Shown piece by piece: positions 45,610 to 55,202 of a stretch of DNA of 64,000 nucleotides. The stretch comes from Pseudomonadota bacterium. Its GTDB lineage: Bacteria; Pseudomonadota; Gammaproteobacteria; Steroidobacterales; Steroidobacteraceae. Made by a program: the position numbers and the translations under genes. Position 1 is the first letter of the stretch. Every line of letters begins with the position of its first letter. The stretch lies in assembly GCA_018241505.1 (NCBI GenBank), contig JAFEDS010000010.1:62001-126000 (forward strand), read 5' to 3'. Under the pieces are notes generated by a model, which was not told where the DNA came from, did not search any database, and worked only from the letters and a program-made list of their open reading frames with translations.

Positions 45610-48600
45610 ATGATGCGAACACTGGTTGGGGTGTGCGTCCGCCACTACGGCACACTCACGGCGCTGACCATCATTGCGCTGGTGCTGGGTGGCTGGAAAG
45701 CGATGCAGGCGCCGCTCGATGTATTTCCCGAGTTTGTGCCTTCGCAGGTCGACATCCAGACGGAAGCGCCCGGCTTTGCGCCCCAGCAGGTCGAGGAACT
45801 GGTCACGCGCCAGGTCGAATACGCGGTGAATGGCGCGGCCGGGATCGCCACCATGCGCTCCGAGTCCATTCCCGGATTGTCCGTCATTACCATCACGTTC
45901 AATGATGGCATCGACGTGCACGTCGCCAGGCAGGGAATTTCGGAACGGTTATCCGAGCTCGGCGGGACTCTGCCGGCGGGCGTAGGCCCGCCCAAGCTCT
46001 CCCCCCTCGTCTCCAGCACCATGGATCTGCTCAAGATCGGGTTGGTATCGGACAAGGTTGATCCCTACACGCTGCGCGATACGGCCAACTGGGTCATCAA
46101 ACCGAGGCTCCTGGGCGTACCGGGTGTTGCTCACGTCATTGTATTCGGCGGGGCAGTCAGGCAGATCCAGATACTCCCCGACATGCGTAAGCTGTCGACC
46201 TACGGACTCACCTTCACTGAAGTCGCGGACGCCGCGAAGGCAGCGCTGCCCTTGCGAGGTGCGGGGTTGGTTGACACGGCCGCGCAACGCATTCTTTTGA
46301 AGTCGCCGACGCCCGAGCCCGACGTTGCTACAGTGGCTCAGGCCGTCATCAGCATCAGAAACAACACTCCGGTGCTGCTGCGCGATGTGGCAGAGGTCAA
46401 GGTGGCCCCCGCCATTCGCTTCGGCGATTCGCTGATCATGGGCAAACCCGGAGTACTGCTGTCGTTGGCCAGCCAGTATGGCGCCAACACTCTCAATACG
46501 ACACTGAAAGTTGAAAAGGCGCTGGCCGACCTGCAACCCGCCTTGGAAAAGCAGGGCATCAAGATGTACACCCGCCTGCACCGGCCCGCGACCTTCATTG
46601 AGCGCGCCCTGCAGGATCTGCAAGAGTCGCTGCTGATTGCAGCCGTGCTCATCCTGGCAGTCCTGTATGTATTCCTGCGCAATGCGCGCGCCGCCTTCAT
46701 TGCATTCACAGCTATCCCGCTGTCGCTCCTGGCCGCCGTCGCAGTGTTGGATCATATGGGGCTGACATTGAACACCATGACGCTGGGCGGCTTCGCGGTT
46801 GCACTCGGTGTTCTCGTCGACGATGCCATCATTGGCATCGAGAACATCATGCGCCGGTTGCGTGAGAACGCACTGTTGCCCTCGCCCAAACCCCGTCTCG
46901 AGGTCATCAGGGAGGCCTCATTGGAAGTGCGCGGACCCGTGATCTACGCAACGATCGTGGTGATCGCGGTCTTCCTGCCCGAGTTGTTTACCACGAGTGT
47001 GCAAGGCCACTTCGTGGGCCCCCTGGCCCTGTCATTTATTTTTGCAGTAGTCGCTTCACTGATTGTGGCTCTCACGTCGACGCCGGCACTGTGCGCCCTG
47101 CTGCTGCGAAAGCCGGACATGCATGAAGAATCGCGCTGGCTGACGAAGCTGAAGTCCATGCAACGCACCGCAGTCAATCAGTCTTTCAGGCATCTGAAAG
47201 TGACGCTCGCTGTCCTGGTTGTGCTCGTGCTCGCAGCGGCGGCGGCACTACCGTTCCTCGGGGGCACTTTCATGCCCGATTTCCGCGAGGGACATTTTGT
47301 GATGCAGGTTTCCAGCTCGGTGACGGGAACGTCCCTGGATGAAATGTTGAGTGTCGGCCGGCGCATCAGCAAGGACGTGTTGGCCCTTCCGTACGTTCAA
47401 AGCATCGAACAACAGGTGGGACGCGCGGAGTTGAGCGAGGACACCTGGGGCCCGCATCGCAGTGAATTCCACGTCGAGTTGAAGCCCGATGCGAGTGTCG
47501 ACCAGAGCGCGGCGCAGGAAGAACTGCGCGGCATCCTCGAGCGCTATCCGGGCATCCAGAGCGAAGTTGTGACCTTTCTGGGCGATCGCATCAGCGAGAG
47601 CCTGAGTGGCGAGACGGCACAGGTCGCCGTGAAGATATTCGGCGACGACCTGGAGGCACTGGACAAGTCGGCTGACAAAGTCACCGCCGCGCTCGGCAAG
47701 GTGAAGGGTATCGTCGACCTGCAGTTCAAGCGCCAGAGCGGCACCCCCACGATTGCGATCCACCTGATACCGCAGGCTTTGGCGGCTACGGGTTTGAAGG
47801 TCACCGAGGTTCTCGACACGATCGAGGCGGCTTACGCCGGTGCGACTGTCGGTCAGACTTTTCAGGGCACTCGGACTGTAGACGTGGTGGCCTTGCTTCC
47901 CGACAACATCCGCAACCAGCCGAATCAGGTGCAAAGCCTGATGATCACGACACCGCTGGGTCCTGTGCCGCTGTCACAACTTGCGCACGTGGAAGTGACC
48001 AGTGACCGCTATGCCATTCAACACGACTCGGGCCAGCGCCTGGTGATCGTGACATTCAATGTGAGCGGGCGGCCGCTTCAGGACGTCGTGAATGAAGCGC
48101 AGCAGATCATCAACCATTCAGTGGCGCTGCCGGCGGGCGTCTACGCGCAATTCACGGGAGCCGCGGAGGCTGAGCTTCGAACCCGCAACGAGCTGATCAT
48201 GTACTCCGCGCTCGCCCTCATGGTGATTGTGATGATCCTGTTCATCTCCTTCCATTGGCGCGCAAACAGTTGGCTGGTACTGGCCAACCTGCCCTTTGCC
48301 TCGATAGGCAGCGTGTTTGCCATCTGGGTGACCGGGCTCGGCATATCGCTGGGAACAGTGGTCGGGCTGGTGACGGTATTTGGCATCAGCGCACGGAACG
48401 CCATCCTCCAGTTGGCCCACTACGAACACCTGGTGGAGGTCGAAGGCGCGGCCTGGTCGCCCGAGTTGGTGACTCGGGGTGCCAACGAACGGCTGGTGCC
48501 CATTCTGATGACGGCCGCCGTCACCGCGTTGGGACTGGCGCCCCTTGCATTCGGGATGAGCCGTCCCGGTCAGGAAATTGAAGGACCGATGGCCGTCACG

Positions 48601-48717
48601 GTCCTGGGTGGCTTGCTGTCCTCAACATTACTCAACCTCATCGTGCTGCCAGCGCTCGCGCAGCGCTACGTCACGCATCACCGACCATCGGTGCTTCCGT
48701 CAACGCAACCGGTTTAG
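45610..48717 (+). CDS. RND efflux permease, heavy-metal-efflux-like (CusA/CzcA group)
   Basis: 1035-residue proton-driven inner-membrane pump with 12 TM helices and two large periplasmic loops. The N-terminus (PLDVFPEFVPSQVDIQTEAPG, APQQVEELVTRQVE) and FNDGIDVHVARQGISERL resemble the HME group rather than AcrB. TM4 carries the proton-relay aspartates in GVLVDDAIIGIEN. The substrate is not certain; a metal cation or a small toxic compound is possible. Last gene of the three-gene pump operon, controlled by the CTAAG-array promoter. Confidence 0.93.
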   Translation: MMRTLVGVCVRHYGTLTALTIIALVLGGWKAMQAPLDVFPEFVPSQVDIQTEAPGFAPQQVEELVTRQVEYAVNGAAGIATMRSESIPGLSVITITFNDGIDVHVARQGISERLSELGGTLPAGVGPPKLSPLVSSTMDLLKIGLVSDKVDPYTLRDTANWVIKPRLLGVPGVAHVIVFGGAVRQIQILPDMRKLSTYGLTFTEVADAAKAALPLRGAGLVDTAAQRILLKSPTPEPDVATVAQAVISIRNNTPVLLRDVAEVKVAPAIRFGDSLIMGKPGVLLSLASQYGANTLNTTLKVEKALADLQPALEKQGIKMYTRLHRPATFIERALQDLQESLLIAAVLILAVLYVFLRNARAAFIAFTAIPLSLLAAVAVLDHMGLTLNTMTLGGFAVALGVLVDDAIIGIENIMRRLRENALLPSPKPRLEVIREASLEVRGPVIYATIVVIAVFLPELFTTSVQGHFVGPLALSFIFAVVASLIVALTSTPALCALLLRKPDMHEESRWLTKLKSMQRTAVNQSFRHLKVTLAVLVVLVLAAAAALPFLGGTFMPDFREGHFVMQVSSSVTGTSLDEMLSVGRRISKDVLALPYVQSIEQQVGRAELSEDTWGPHRSEFHVELKPDASVDQSAAQEELRGILERYPGIQSEVVTFLGDRISESLSGETAQVAVKIFGDDLEALDKSADKVTAALGKVKGIVDLQFKRQSGTPTIAIHLIPQALAATGLKVTEVLDTIEAAYAGATVGQTFQGTRTVDVVALLPDNIRNQPNQVQSLMITTPLGPVPLSQLAHVEVTSDRYAIQHDSGQRLVIVTFNVSGRPLQDVVNEAQQIINHSVALPAGVYAQFTGAAEAELRTRNELIMYSALALMVIVMILFISFHWRANSWLVLANLPFASIGSVFAIWVTGLGISLGTVVGLVTVFGISARNAILQLAHYEHLVEVEGAAWSPELVTRGANERLVPILMTAAVTALGLAPLAFGMSRPGQEIEGPMAVTVLGGLLSSTLLNLIVLPALAQRYVTHHRPSVLPSTQPV

Positions 48718-48833
48718 TGACGCCATCGGTGGGTACAATCGTGCTGAATGGGGTGAATTGGCCGCAAAAGGCGCTCGCAGTAGCCCCAAGGGAGTCTAGG
48801 CTTCGGCTCCAGTGGGCCTGAGAGGATTCCCGT

Positions 48834-49331
48834 ATGTCCAAAACGCGGCGCCGTATACTCCTGGCGGCGAGCACTGCCATTCTGGCACCCGCCGAGTTGT
48901 TCAAGAGAGCCCACGGAATGCTACCCACCGACAGCCACGCCCCCGGCCACCCTTACGCGTTCCGAAACGATCCGGACCATGAGCGCCGGATCGCCTACAA
49001 GGGTGTCCACGAAGGCAAGGGCACCATCGACATCAAGTTCTTTTTCCGGGACGAAGGCACATCCAAGCCGGCCCTGCTCCTGATTTACAACATTCCGCCC
49101 GGAGCCAGTGAAGGCGTCCACACCCACAACATCGGCGACGAGAAGAATGGCTCGTACGACGAGTTCTACTACATCATGGAGGGAAGTGGGGAAATGCAAA
49201 TAGACGGCAAAACCGTGCCCGTGGCCGTCGGCGATCACATATTTACGCCCAACGGGATCTCGCACGGAATCGAGAACACAGCCACCACCGGCAACTTGAA
49301 GGTGTACCTGGTCGCGATGATCCGCGATTGA
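48834..49331 (+). CDS. Exported cupin-domain protein
   Basis: 165 residues: N-terminal RRR and hydrophobic segment (about 5-25) resembling a signal or Tat-like signal peptide, then a single cupin domain (about 65-160). The metal-binding motifs are recognisable as HTHN (residues about 95-98), a glutamate in DEFYYIMEGSGEM, and the second-motif histidine in NGISHGIEN. Enzyme or storage role unknown. GAGAGG precedes the ATG, and TACAAT (48734-48739) is a candidate -10. Confidence 0.82.
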   Translation: MSKTRRRILLAASTAILAPAELFKRAHGMLPTDSHAPGHPYAFRNDPDHERRIAYKGVHEGKGTIDIKFFFRDEGTSKPALLLIYNIPPGASEGVHTHNIGDEKNGSYDEFYYIMEGSGEMQIDGKTVPVAVGDHIFTPNGISHGIENTATTGNLKVYLVAMIRD

Positions 49332-49371
49332 CTTGACTTCCCGGACTGCGTTGTCGGACATTTCCGTCCGT

Positions 49372-49989
49372 ATGTTCGACCCGCGCGCCCATTGGCAAAA
49401 AGTCTATCAAACCAAGCGTCCGGAAACGGTAAGCTGGTACCGCCCACACCTGGACGTCTCTGTCGATTTGATCCGCAGCGCTGCGTCAGATCTCGACGCA
49501 CGTATCATCGACGTGGGCGCCGGAGAATCGACTCTCGTCGATGACCTGCTCCAGGCCGGATACCGCAATTTATGTGCGTTGGATATTTCCTCGCACGCAT
49601 TCGACGTCTCACGAGCGAGGCTCGGCACCGACGCGAAGCGGATTTCCTGGCTCGTGGGCGATGTGCGGAACATCGATCTGACGCAACACCCAGTGGACTT
49701 GTGGCACGATCGCGCCGTGTTCCACTTCCTGACCCGCCCGGAAGAGCGAAAGGCCTACATACGCCAGGTCGAACGATCTGTCAGTCCCGGCGGGCACGTT
49801 GTAGTGGCCACATTCGGTCCGGAGGGACCCGCCCAGTGCAGCGGATTGGATATCGTCCGCTACGATGCACAGGCTCTGCACAACGAGCTCGGCCCGTCAT
49901 TTCAGTTGCTCGAGCAGCGGGTTGAAATGCACCGCACTCCCAACGGCAGCACTCAACAATTCACCTACTGCCTGTGCCGTAAACTCTGA
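49372..49989 (+). CDS. Class I SAM-dependent methyltransferase
   Basis: 205 residues. The AdoMet-binding motif I reads IIDVGAGESTLVDDLL, followed by motif II ALDISSHAFDVSRARL and WLVGDVRNIDL. DLWHDRAVFHFL is typical of a small group of uncharacterised methyltransferases that begin with the HWQKVYQTKRPETVSWYRP pattern seen here. The ATG at 49372 is used, as an upstream TTG at 49333 adds unrelated residues. Substrate unknown. Confidence 0.85.
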   Translation: MFDPRAHWQKVYQTKRPETVSWYRPHLDVSVDLIRSAASDLDARIIDVGAGESTLVDDLLQAGYRNLCALDISSHAFDVSRARLGTDAKRISWLVGDVRNIDLTQHPVDLWHDRAVFHFLTRPEERKAYIRQVERSVSPGGHVVVATFGPEGPAQCSGLDIVRYDAQALHNELGPSFQLLEQRVEMHRTPNGSTQQFTYCLCRKL

Positions 49990-50003
49990 ACCGGGTCCCC
50001 GCT

Positions 50004-50783
50004 TCAGCGGGTCCCACGCACCTTGCAATGATAGGCGTGCGTCCGATACGGAAACTCAATCTCAACACGCCCGCGCGTGTCCGGCTGCACCGTCAACAGC
50101 AACCTGATCCGTTCCATCAGGCCATCCCGCTCAGCCGGTACCAGACCGGCGACATAACTCAACGATAAAACGCGTTCAACGACCACCCGCTGCACGCTAC
50201 CGGTATGAGAGTGTGGGTACTCTGTGAACGCCAGCGGCATGAAATGTTCACTGGGGAACACCGACCGCCAGGTCCCGCGCCGGTACGCGTGAGGTGCGGT
50301 CGATTCGAAGGGCCGCAATACCGCCTCCAGGGCCGCGACCCAGGGCACTTCCTCATCCGGAACATTCCAGACGAGACCCAGCATCCCTCCCGGCTTCAGG
50401 ACACGCGCCATCTCGGCAAGCGCCTGGCTCGATGCAAACCAATGGAACGATTGAGCACAGACCACTGCGTCCACACTGCGATCCTCCATGCCGATCGCCT
50501 CAGCCGTTCCGGACATCGCAATGGCCGCCGGCACGCTCTCCCGCAAATGACTGAGCATCGCAGACACCGGCTCGATTACATGGACCTGCGCACCCGTCAG
50601 CGCGAGAGAGGCCGTGAACTTTCCGGTACCGGCACCCAGCTCCAGCACCTGCTTTCCCGGAGCCAGGCCCACCTGGGTTTGCAGCCATTTGACGATATCC
50701 GGGGGATACCCGGGGCGGCCCCGGGTGTAGCTGGCCGCGCCCGCGGTGAATCCACGCTGCGCCGCATCGTGTACTTCCGGCAT
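50004..50783 (-). CDS. Class I SAM-dependent methyltransferase
   Basis: 259 residues, methyltransferase type 11 fold. Begins with GFTAGAASYTRGRPGYP, a hallmark of a broad family around yeast-Tmt1/UbiE-like proteins, then motif I VLELGAGTGKFTASL and post-motif AQSFHWFAS. Substrate unknown. It is convergent with the methyltransferase gene at 49372 and divergent from the PAP2 gene. A 13-bp palindrome TTTGCG-A-CGCAAA (50794-50806) lies 10 bp upstream of its start and could be an operator. Confidence 0.85.
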   Translation of the reverse strand: MPEVHDAAQRGFTAGAASYTRGRPGYPPDIVKWLQTQVGLAPGKQVLELGAGTGKFTASLALTGAQVHVIEPVSAMLSHLRESVPAAIAMSGTAEAIGMEDRSVDAVVCAQSFHWFASSQALAEMARVLKPGGMLGLVWNVPDEEVPWVAALEAVLRPFESTAPHAYRRGTWRSVFPSEHFMPLAFTEYPHSHTGSVQRVVVERVLSLSYVAGLVPAERDGLMERIRLLLTVQPDTRGRVEIEFPYRTHAYHCKVRGTR

Positions 50784-50835
50784 AGGCCATCAGTTTGCGA
50801 CGCAAAGTAGAAAAGCACAAACGTCCGAGCGTGGA

Positions 50836-50862
50836 TTGAAAGTATTAACTTTGCCATATAAA
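50836..50862 (+). promoter_or_regulatory. Sigma-70-like promoter of the PAP2 gene
   Basis: TTGAAA (50836-50841) and TATAAA (50857-50862) are separated by 15 bp in an AT-rich island about 40 bp before the start codon. Spacing is 2 bp short of ideal. Confidence 0.4.
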
Positions 50863-50900
50863 GTGAATCGGCACGGCTTCCGATTTCGCGCGGTGTTCCC

Positions 50901-51512
50901 ATGGCTCGCTTGCTACTGATGGCATTTCTCCTGGCCACCCAACTCGCTCACGCCGGCTCCGGCCCGCTCGGCATTGACCATGAATGGTCATTCGATCAAA
51001 GCGGCATCTGGGCGCGCAAGTACCAGACCGGCCTGCAGGCTGGGGTCATTGCGGCGGAGATCGGCGGAGCGCTGTGGCTGGGCAATGACAATGAAGCCGG
51101 ACACGTCTTGTGGCAGTCGGTCGATGCTTCGGTCATCTCCGGTGTGGCGGCCACGGCATTGAAACGAGCCATCGGGCGTGCGCGGCCGGAACAAGGCAAC
51201 GATCCCAATGCCTGGTTCAAAGGCGGCTGTTGCGAAAGCTTCCCCAGCGGCGAGGTGACGCTTCAGGCGAGCTTCGTTACCCCTTTCATTGCGCACTATG
51301 CGCCGGCTCACCCCTGGGTATGGGCGCTGGAAATTCTGCCGGTCTACGACGGAATCGCGCGCATGAAAAGCCAGGCTCACTGGCAAACCGACGTCATTGC
51401 CGGGTGGCTGCTGGGCTCGGGCGTTGGCTACTGGGCCACGACCCGCTCGGTTCCCCTGTCGGTGCAGATCCTGCCGCGAGGTGTCAGCGTGGGCCTATAC
51501 AAACGTTTCTAG
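50901..51512 (+). CDS. PAP2-family membrane phosphatase
   Basis: 203 residues with a signal peptide (about 1-18) and several hydrophobic segments. The three PAP2 motifs are KRAIGRARP (KX6RP), FPSGEVT (normally PSGH, here Glu replaces His) and RMKSQAHWQTD (SRX5HX3D-like, with the nucleophilic His). The changed second motif makes activity uncertain, though Glu could be tolerated. Lipid phosphates or undecaprenyl pyrophosphate are typical substrates. It stands alone between divergent and co-directional genes. Confidence 0.8.
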   Translation: MARLLLMAFLLATQLAHAGSGPLGIDHEWSFDQSGIWARKYQTGLQAGVIAAEIGGALWLGNDNEAGHVLWQSVDASVISGVAATALKRAIGRARPEQGNDPNAWFKGGCCESFPSGEVTLQASFVTPFIAHYAPAHPWVWALEILPVYDGIARMKSQAHWQTDVIAGWLLGSGVGYWATTRSVPLSVQILPRGVSVGLYKRF

Positions 51513-51675
51513 ACCCAACGCGGCCGCAGCGACTGGCACAAAGCGCAAATCCACTGCCATTTTGCTCACTCCCCGCTGCCTCCCTGGACAGTCTGTGAGC
51601 TTCTGTTTGACGTGGCCAACAGCCATCATGGGCTACCGCGGGCACGCCGCCCGTCGGCCTCGTGAGCACACAAAC

Positions 51676-52743
51676 ATGGTCAACTACATCGGCGTTACTG
51701 ACATTCTGCGCATCGTCGACGACATGGGCGTCGGCGTCTTCATCGAACAACTCGCCGGCGAAATCGAAAGCGACTACCGCCAGTGGAGTGAGTTCGAAAA
51801 ATCGGCACGGCTCGCCAGTCACTCCCCGTTGGGAGTCATCGAGCTCATGCCCACCAGCAACGGCAAGCTCTACTCCTTCAAGTATGTCAACGGCCATCCG
51901 AAGAACACCGCGGCCGGTTTGTTGACAGTCACCGCCTTCGGCGTGTTGGCCGATGTTGTAACCGGCTACCCGCTGTTGCTCTCGGAACTGACAGTGACAA
52001 CCGCCATGCGCACCGCGGCCACATCGGCGCTCGCGGCACGCTATCTCGCCCGCCCCGACAGCCGTGTCATGGCCTTGATCGGCAACGGGGCGCAGAGCGA
52101 ATTCCAGGCCATCGCATTCCATCACATGCTGGGAATCCGCGAATTGCGCATCTTCGACATCGACCCGAGCGCCAGCGCCAAGCTCGAGCAGAACCTGCGC
52201 TCGATGCGCGAGATGCGGGATCTTCGCGTCGTGCGCGTCGCCTCCTCCGCCGCTGCGTGCCAGGGAGCGGACATTGTCACAACCGTGACGGCAGACAAGC
52301 GCAATGCCGTCATTCTGACACCGCCCATGATCACGCCGGGCATGCACATCAATGCCGTCGGCGGCGATTGTCCCGGCAAAACCGAGCTGCATGGCGATGT
52401 GCTGCGCATGAAGAACCTGCGCGTCATTGTCGAGTACGAGCCGCAGTCCCGCATCGAGGGCGAAATACAACAGATGCCGGCCGACTATCCGGTGACGGAG
52501 TTTGCCAGGATCGTGTCCGGGGCCGCCGGCGGCCGCGCCGGCCGGGATGAAATCACCGTGTTTGATTCGGTTGGTTTCGCGCTCGAGGACTATTCGGCCC
52601 TGCGCTTCCTGCACAACCTGACAACGCGCGAGCCGGCGGGTGCGCGCCAGATAGACCTGGTACCCGAGTTGGATGATCCCAAGGATCTCTACGGTGGCAC
52701 GCTCTCCGCGCGCATCCGCCCGGGTCTGCGCAAGAGCGCCTAG
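51676..52743 (+). CDS. Ornithine cyclodeaminase
   Basis: 355 residues. Deaminating cyclisation of L-ornithine to L-proline with bound NAD. Substrate residues match those of the Pseudomonas enzyme: R45 (EKSAR), K69 (YSFKYVNGHP) and D231 (GGDCPGKTELH). The dinucleotide motif is GNGAQSEFQ. These and the near-complete match to true OCD make it an OCD rather than a ketimine reductase of the same superfamily. The ATG at 51676 starts at the family N-terminus. The gene ends against the AsnC-type regulator on the other strand. The gap 51513-51675 shows no recognisable structure. Confidence 0.92.
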   Translation: MVNYIGVTDILRIVDDMGVGVFIEQLAGEIESDYRQWSEFEKSARLASHSPLGVIELMPTSNGKLYSFKYVNGHPKNTAAGLLTVTAFGVLADVVTGYPLLLSELTVTTAMRTAATSALAARYLARPDSRVMALIGNGAQSEFQAIAFHHMLGIRELRIFDIDPSASAKLEQNLRSMREMRDLRVVRVASSAAACQGADIVTTVTADKRNAVILTPPMITPGMHINAVGGDCPGKTELHGDVLRMKNLRVIVEYEPQSRIEGEIQQMPADYPVTEFARIVSGAAGGRAGRDEITVFDSVGFALEDYSALRFLHNLTTREPAGARQIDLVPELDDPKDLYGGTLSARIRPGLRKSA

Positions 52744-53189
52744 GGTTTGGATTCCGGCGTCCGGTCCCGCGACTTGAACGATCGCAGGTGGATGCTGGTT
52801 TCCGAATTCTCCACGCCCTTGATGTTGCGGACCCGCTCCAACAGTTGCGATAGCTGATCGATTGTCGCGGCTTCGACTTCGGCCACGAGGTCCCAACGGC
52901 CATTGGTATCGTGAAGCGAGCGCACGGCGGGCTCGCTCAGCAGCGCCCTGACGACTTCGCGCGTGCCGTCACCCTCGACGGCGATACTCACCCACGCGAC
53001 TACGGCGGTTGCGGCCGCATCGGGCTTCACACACACGGTGTACCCGATGATGATCCCTTCTTTTTCCAGGCGTGCCAGGCGGTTTACGATGGTCCCGCGG
53101 GACACCCCCAGGGTCTTGGCCAACTCAACCGTACTGAGCCGGGCATCGACCCGCAACAGGCCGATCAGTTGATGATCCAGAGCATCCAC
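52740..53189 (-). CDS. Lrp/AsnC family transcriptional regulator
   Basis: 149 residues. N-terminal helix-turn-helix (about 1-60: LDHQLIGLLRVDARLSTVELAKTL with recognition helix SRGTIVNRLARLEKEG), then the RAM ligand-binding domain (about 70-140). Such regulators sense amino acids. The start codon is GTG at 53189. It is the last gene of the minus-strand set pyrroline reductase-aminotransferase-regulator and faces the cyclodeaminase gene, so control of this amino acid cluster is the obvious hypothesis. Confidence 0.93.
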   Translation of the reverse strand: MDALDHQLIGLLRVDARLSTVELAKTLGVSRGTIVNRLARLEKEGIIIGYTVCVKPDAAATAVVAWVSIAVEGDGTREVVRALLSEPAVRSLHDTNGRWDLVAEVEAATIDQLSQLLERVRNIKGVENSETSIHLRSFKSRDRTPESKP

Positions 53190-53204
53190 ACCCCGGATCT
53201 TACC

Positions 53205-54311
53205 TCATCGCAGGGCCTTGGATATTCCGGCCAGACCGGCCTCGAGCTCAGGTAGGGTCGGCCAGCCGTAGCCGAGGCGGAAATACACATCTGACATTTC
53301 AAACCAATGGCCCGGCCCCACATAGGTTCCGTGCAACTCGAGCAGACGCCGATAGAAGCCCGCCGTTCCGCCGGGTGGCTCGGCTTTCATGCGCGGAAAA
53401 CACACGACCCCGCCGCGCGGCGGAACGCAGTCGAGAAGCGGCTCCTGGGCTAGCCATTCGCTGACGAGGTGCCGGCGCTTGCGCATTTCAACCAACGTGG
53501 GCTCGAGGAATCCGGCCCGCCCCTCCAGCACCTGCTCGGCGACCCATTCGTCAAGCACGCTGCCGCAGATGCTGATCTGCTCCTTCGCCGCCAGAAAGGT
53601 CTCCTGCAACTTCGGATCGCGGGTAATCAACCAGCCGATGCGAATCCCGGGAATTCCGTACGCCTTCGAGAGTGATGAAACACCAATGACATGCTGACCC
53701 AACGATGCGGCTTGCGGCAGTGGTGCATCGTAGGAAAGGTCGCGATAGGTCTCATCAACCAGAAGATAACACCCGCGCGCTGCAGTTAGTGCCACGAGAC
53801 GTTGCAACTCATCCGCGGTAAACATGACACCGGACGGGTTGTGAGGACACGTGACGCTGACGAGCCGCGTCTGCGGTGTGATCGCCGCGGCCACTGCGTC
53901 CAAGTCCAAGCGGAAACCGGCTTCGAACTTCAAGTCAATGAAACGGATCGAGCAGCCGATCGCACGGGGCGTCTCGAGGTTAGTAGCATAGTTCGGCCGG
54001 ACGACGACGAGATGGTCGGAAGCCCCCAACAGCGCCGTGGATACAATGAACAGCGCGGTCGCTGCTCCGGCAGTGATCAGTACATCGGCAGCACTCAGCC
54101 GCGGCTCATCCGCGACAATCAGTTCCCGCAGGCGCCGGCTGCCCCGATGTTCGGCGTACAACAATGTCAGATTCGCGAGGGTGAGACCGAGGTCGGCTAT
54201 CGACCGGTCCCTGATCGAGCTCTCCGACAGGTTGTAACGGATATTTCCATACCCGAATTCCTCGGGAGACTCGACTTCTATCGGCATTCGTACGTAGCGC
54301 ATGGATGCCAT
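53205..54311 (-). CDS. PLP-dependent class I/II aminotransferase
   Basis: 368 residues, fold type I. The PLP lysine is K216 in SSLSKAYGIPGIRIGW, with N158 (PHNPSG) and D186 (LVDETYR). Specificity is not readable. It sits between an AsnC regulator (15 bp downstream) and a pyrroline-5-carboxylate reductase-like gene, and faces ornithine cyclodeaminase. An amino donor in ornithine or hydroxyproline metabolism is therefore plausible. The start at ATG 54311 is supported by a second ATG at 54302. Confidence 0.88.
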   Translation of the reverse strand: MASMRYVRMPIEVESPEEFGYGNIRYNLSESSIRDRSIADLGLTLANLTLLYAEHRGSRRLRELIVADEPRLSAADVLITAGAATALFIVSTALLGASDHLVVVRPNYATNLETPRAIGCSIRFIDLKFEAGFRLDLDAVAAAITPQTRLVSVTCPHNPSGVMFTADELQRLVALTAARGCYLLVDETYRDLSYDAPLPQAASLGQHVIGVSSLSKAYGIPGIRIGWLITRDPKLQETFLAAKEQISICGSVLDEWVAEQVLEGRAGFLEPTLVEMRKRRHLVSEWLAQEPLLDCVPPRGGVVCFPRMKAEPPGGTAGFYRRLLELHGTYVGPGHWFEMSDVYFRLGYGWPTLPELEAGLAGISKALR

Positions 54312-54360
54312 AGTCCCTCAACACGCGGCGCCGGACCATCCCCCCAGGGAGGGGAGTCAC

Positions 54361-55197
54361 TCAGGGCAACCGATCGGCGAGCGTCGCCCGGCCCTGCATT
54401 CGGGCCTGAATGAGATCGAGCGCCCGGGAGAACAAAGACATCCACCCTGCGGCCTTCAGCTCGCGGTAGGACTGCTCGTTGAGTCCCCCAGGTGTCGTGT
54501 GCGCCTCGCGCAGTTTGTCGAAGCCCTCACCCGAGCGCTCCGCCGCTGTCACGGAGAGAGCCTCGAAAATAGCGGCCACAAACATCCGGGCCTGCGCCCC
54601 ATCTAGATTCTGGCGCACGAGCCAAGCCGCCGTCTCATCCAGCAAACCGAAATACGGCGCCAGGAGACCCGTCACGGTCCACAAGGCATCCAGGTCCGCC
54701 TCGTTCGGCAACTGAATCAGTTGCCCCAGCCCCTCCAGCAGCCCGGCAACTGCCGGAACGGCCGGATACATAATCAGCGGACCGAGACGCCGCGCCACCG
54801 CGGGTACTGGCGCCAGGCGCGCGATAGTGCTTGCCGGCGCCACGAGCCCACGCACGCGCGCCATGTCATAGGTGGCAATGAGACTGACAACGGATTGATC
54901 CGGCCGGAATCGCAACGCACCGAGCACATCGGCGGCAATCTGCGGTGTAACGGCAATGAACAGGATGTCACTGCCATCCACCACCGCCTGGTTGTCCGCG
55001 GCCACTCGAATGAACGGAAAGCGCCCGGCAAGGCCGTTGGAAATGCTTGCATTGCGTGGCGACAGGAGAAACGTGGCACGTCGCTCCCCTGCCGCGCACA
55101 TCCCAGTGATCAGTGCTTCGGCAATGGCCCCCACGCCAATAAAGCCTACCTTGGGCAACTGTTTCAGCGGTTCTATGTTCTGCACGGCCTGCATCAT
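54361..55197 (-). CDS. Pyrroline-5-carboxylate reductase-like protein
   Basis: 278 residues. N-terminal Rossmann fold VGFIGVGAIAEALITGM and a C-terminal dimerisation domain with REAHTTPGGLNEQSYREL, equivalent to the ProC signature (TSPGGTT). ProC reduces pyrroline-5-carboxylate to proline. Divergence from housekeeping ProC and the position in an amino acid catabolic cluster suggest a specialised paralogue, perhaps acting on pyrroline-2- or -5-carboxylate. First gene of the minus-strand operon, divergent from the racemase-family gene. Confidence 0.85.
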   Translation of the reverse strand: MMQAVQNIEPLKQLPKVGFIGVGAIAEALITGMCAAGERRATFLLSPRNASISNGLAGRFPFIRVAADNQAVVDGSDILFIAVTPQIAADVLGALRFRPDQSVVSLIATYDMARVRGLVAPASTIARLAPVPAVARRLGPLIMYPAVPAVAGLLEGLGQLIQLPNEADLDALWTVTGLLAPYFGLLDETAAWLVRQNLDGAQARMFVAAIFEALSVTAAERSGEGFDKLREAHTTPGGLNEQSYRELKAAGWMSLFSRALDLIQARMQGRATLADRLP

Positions 55198-55202
55198 AGC
55201 GC

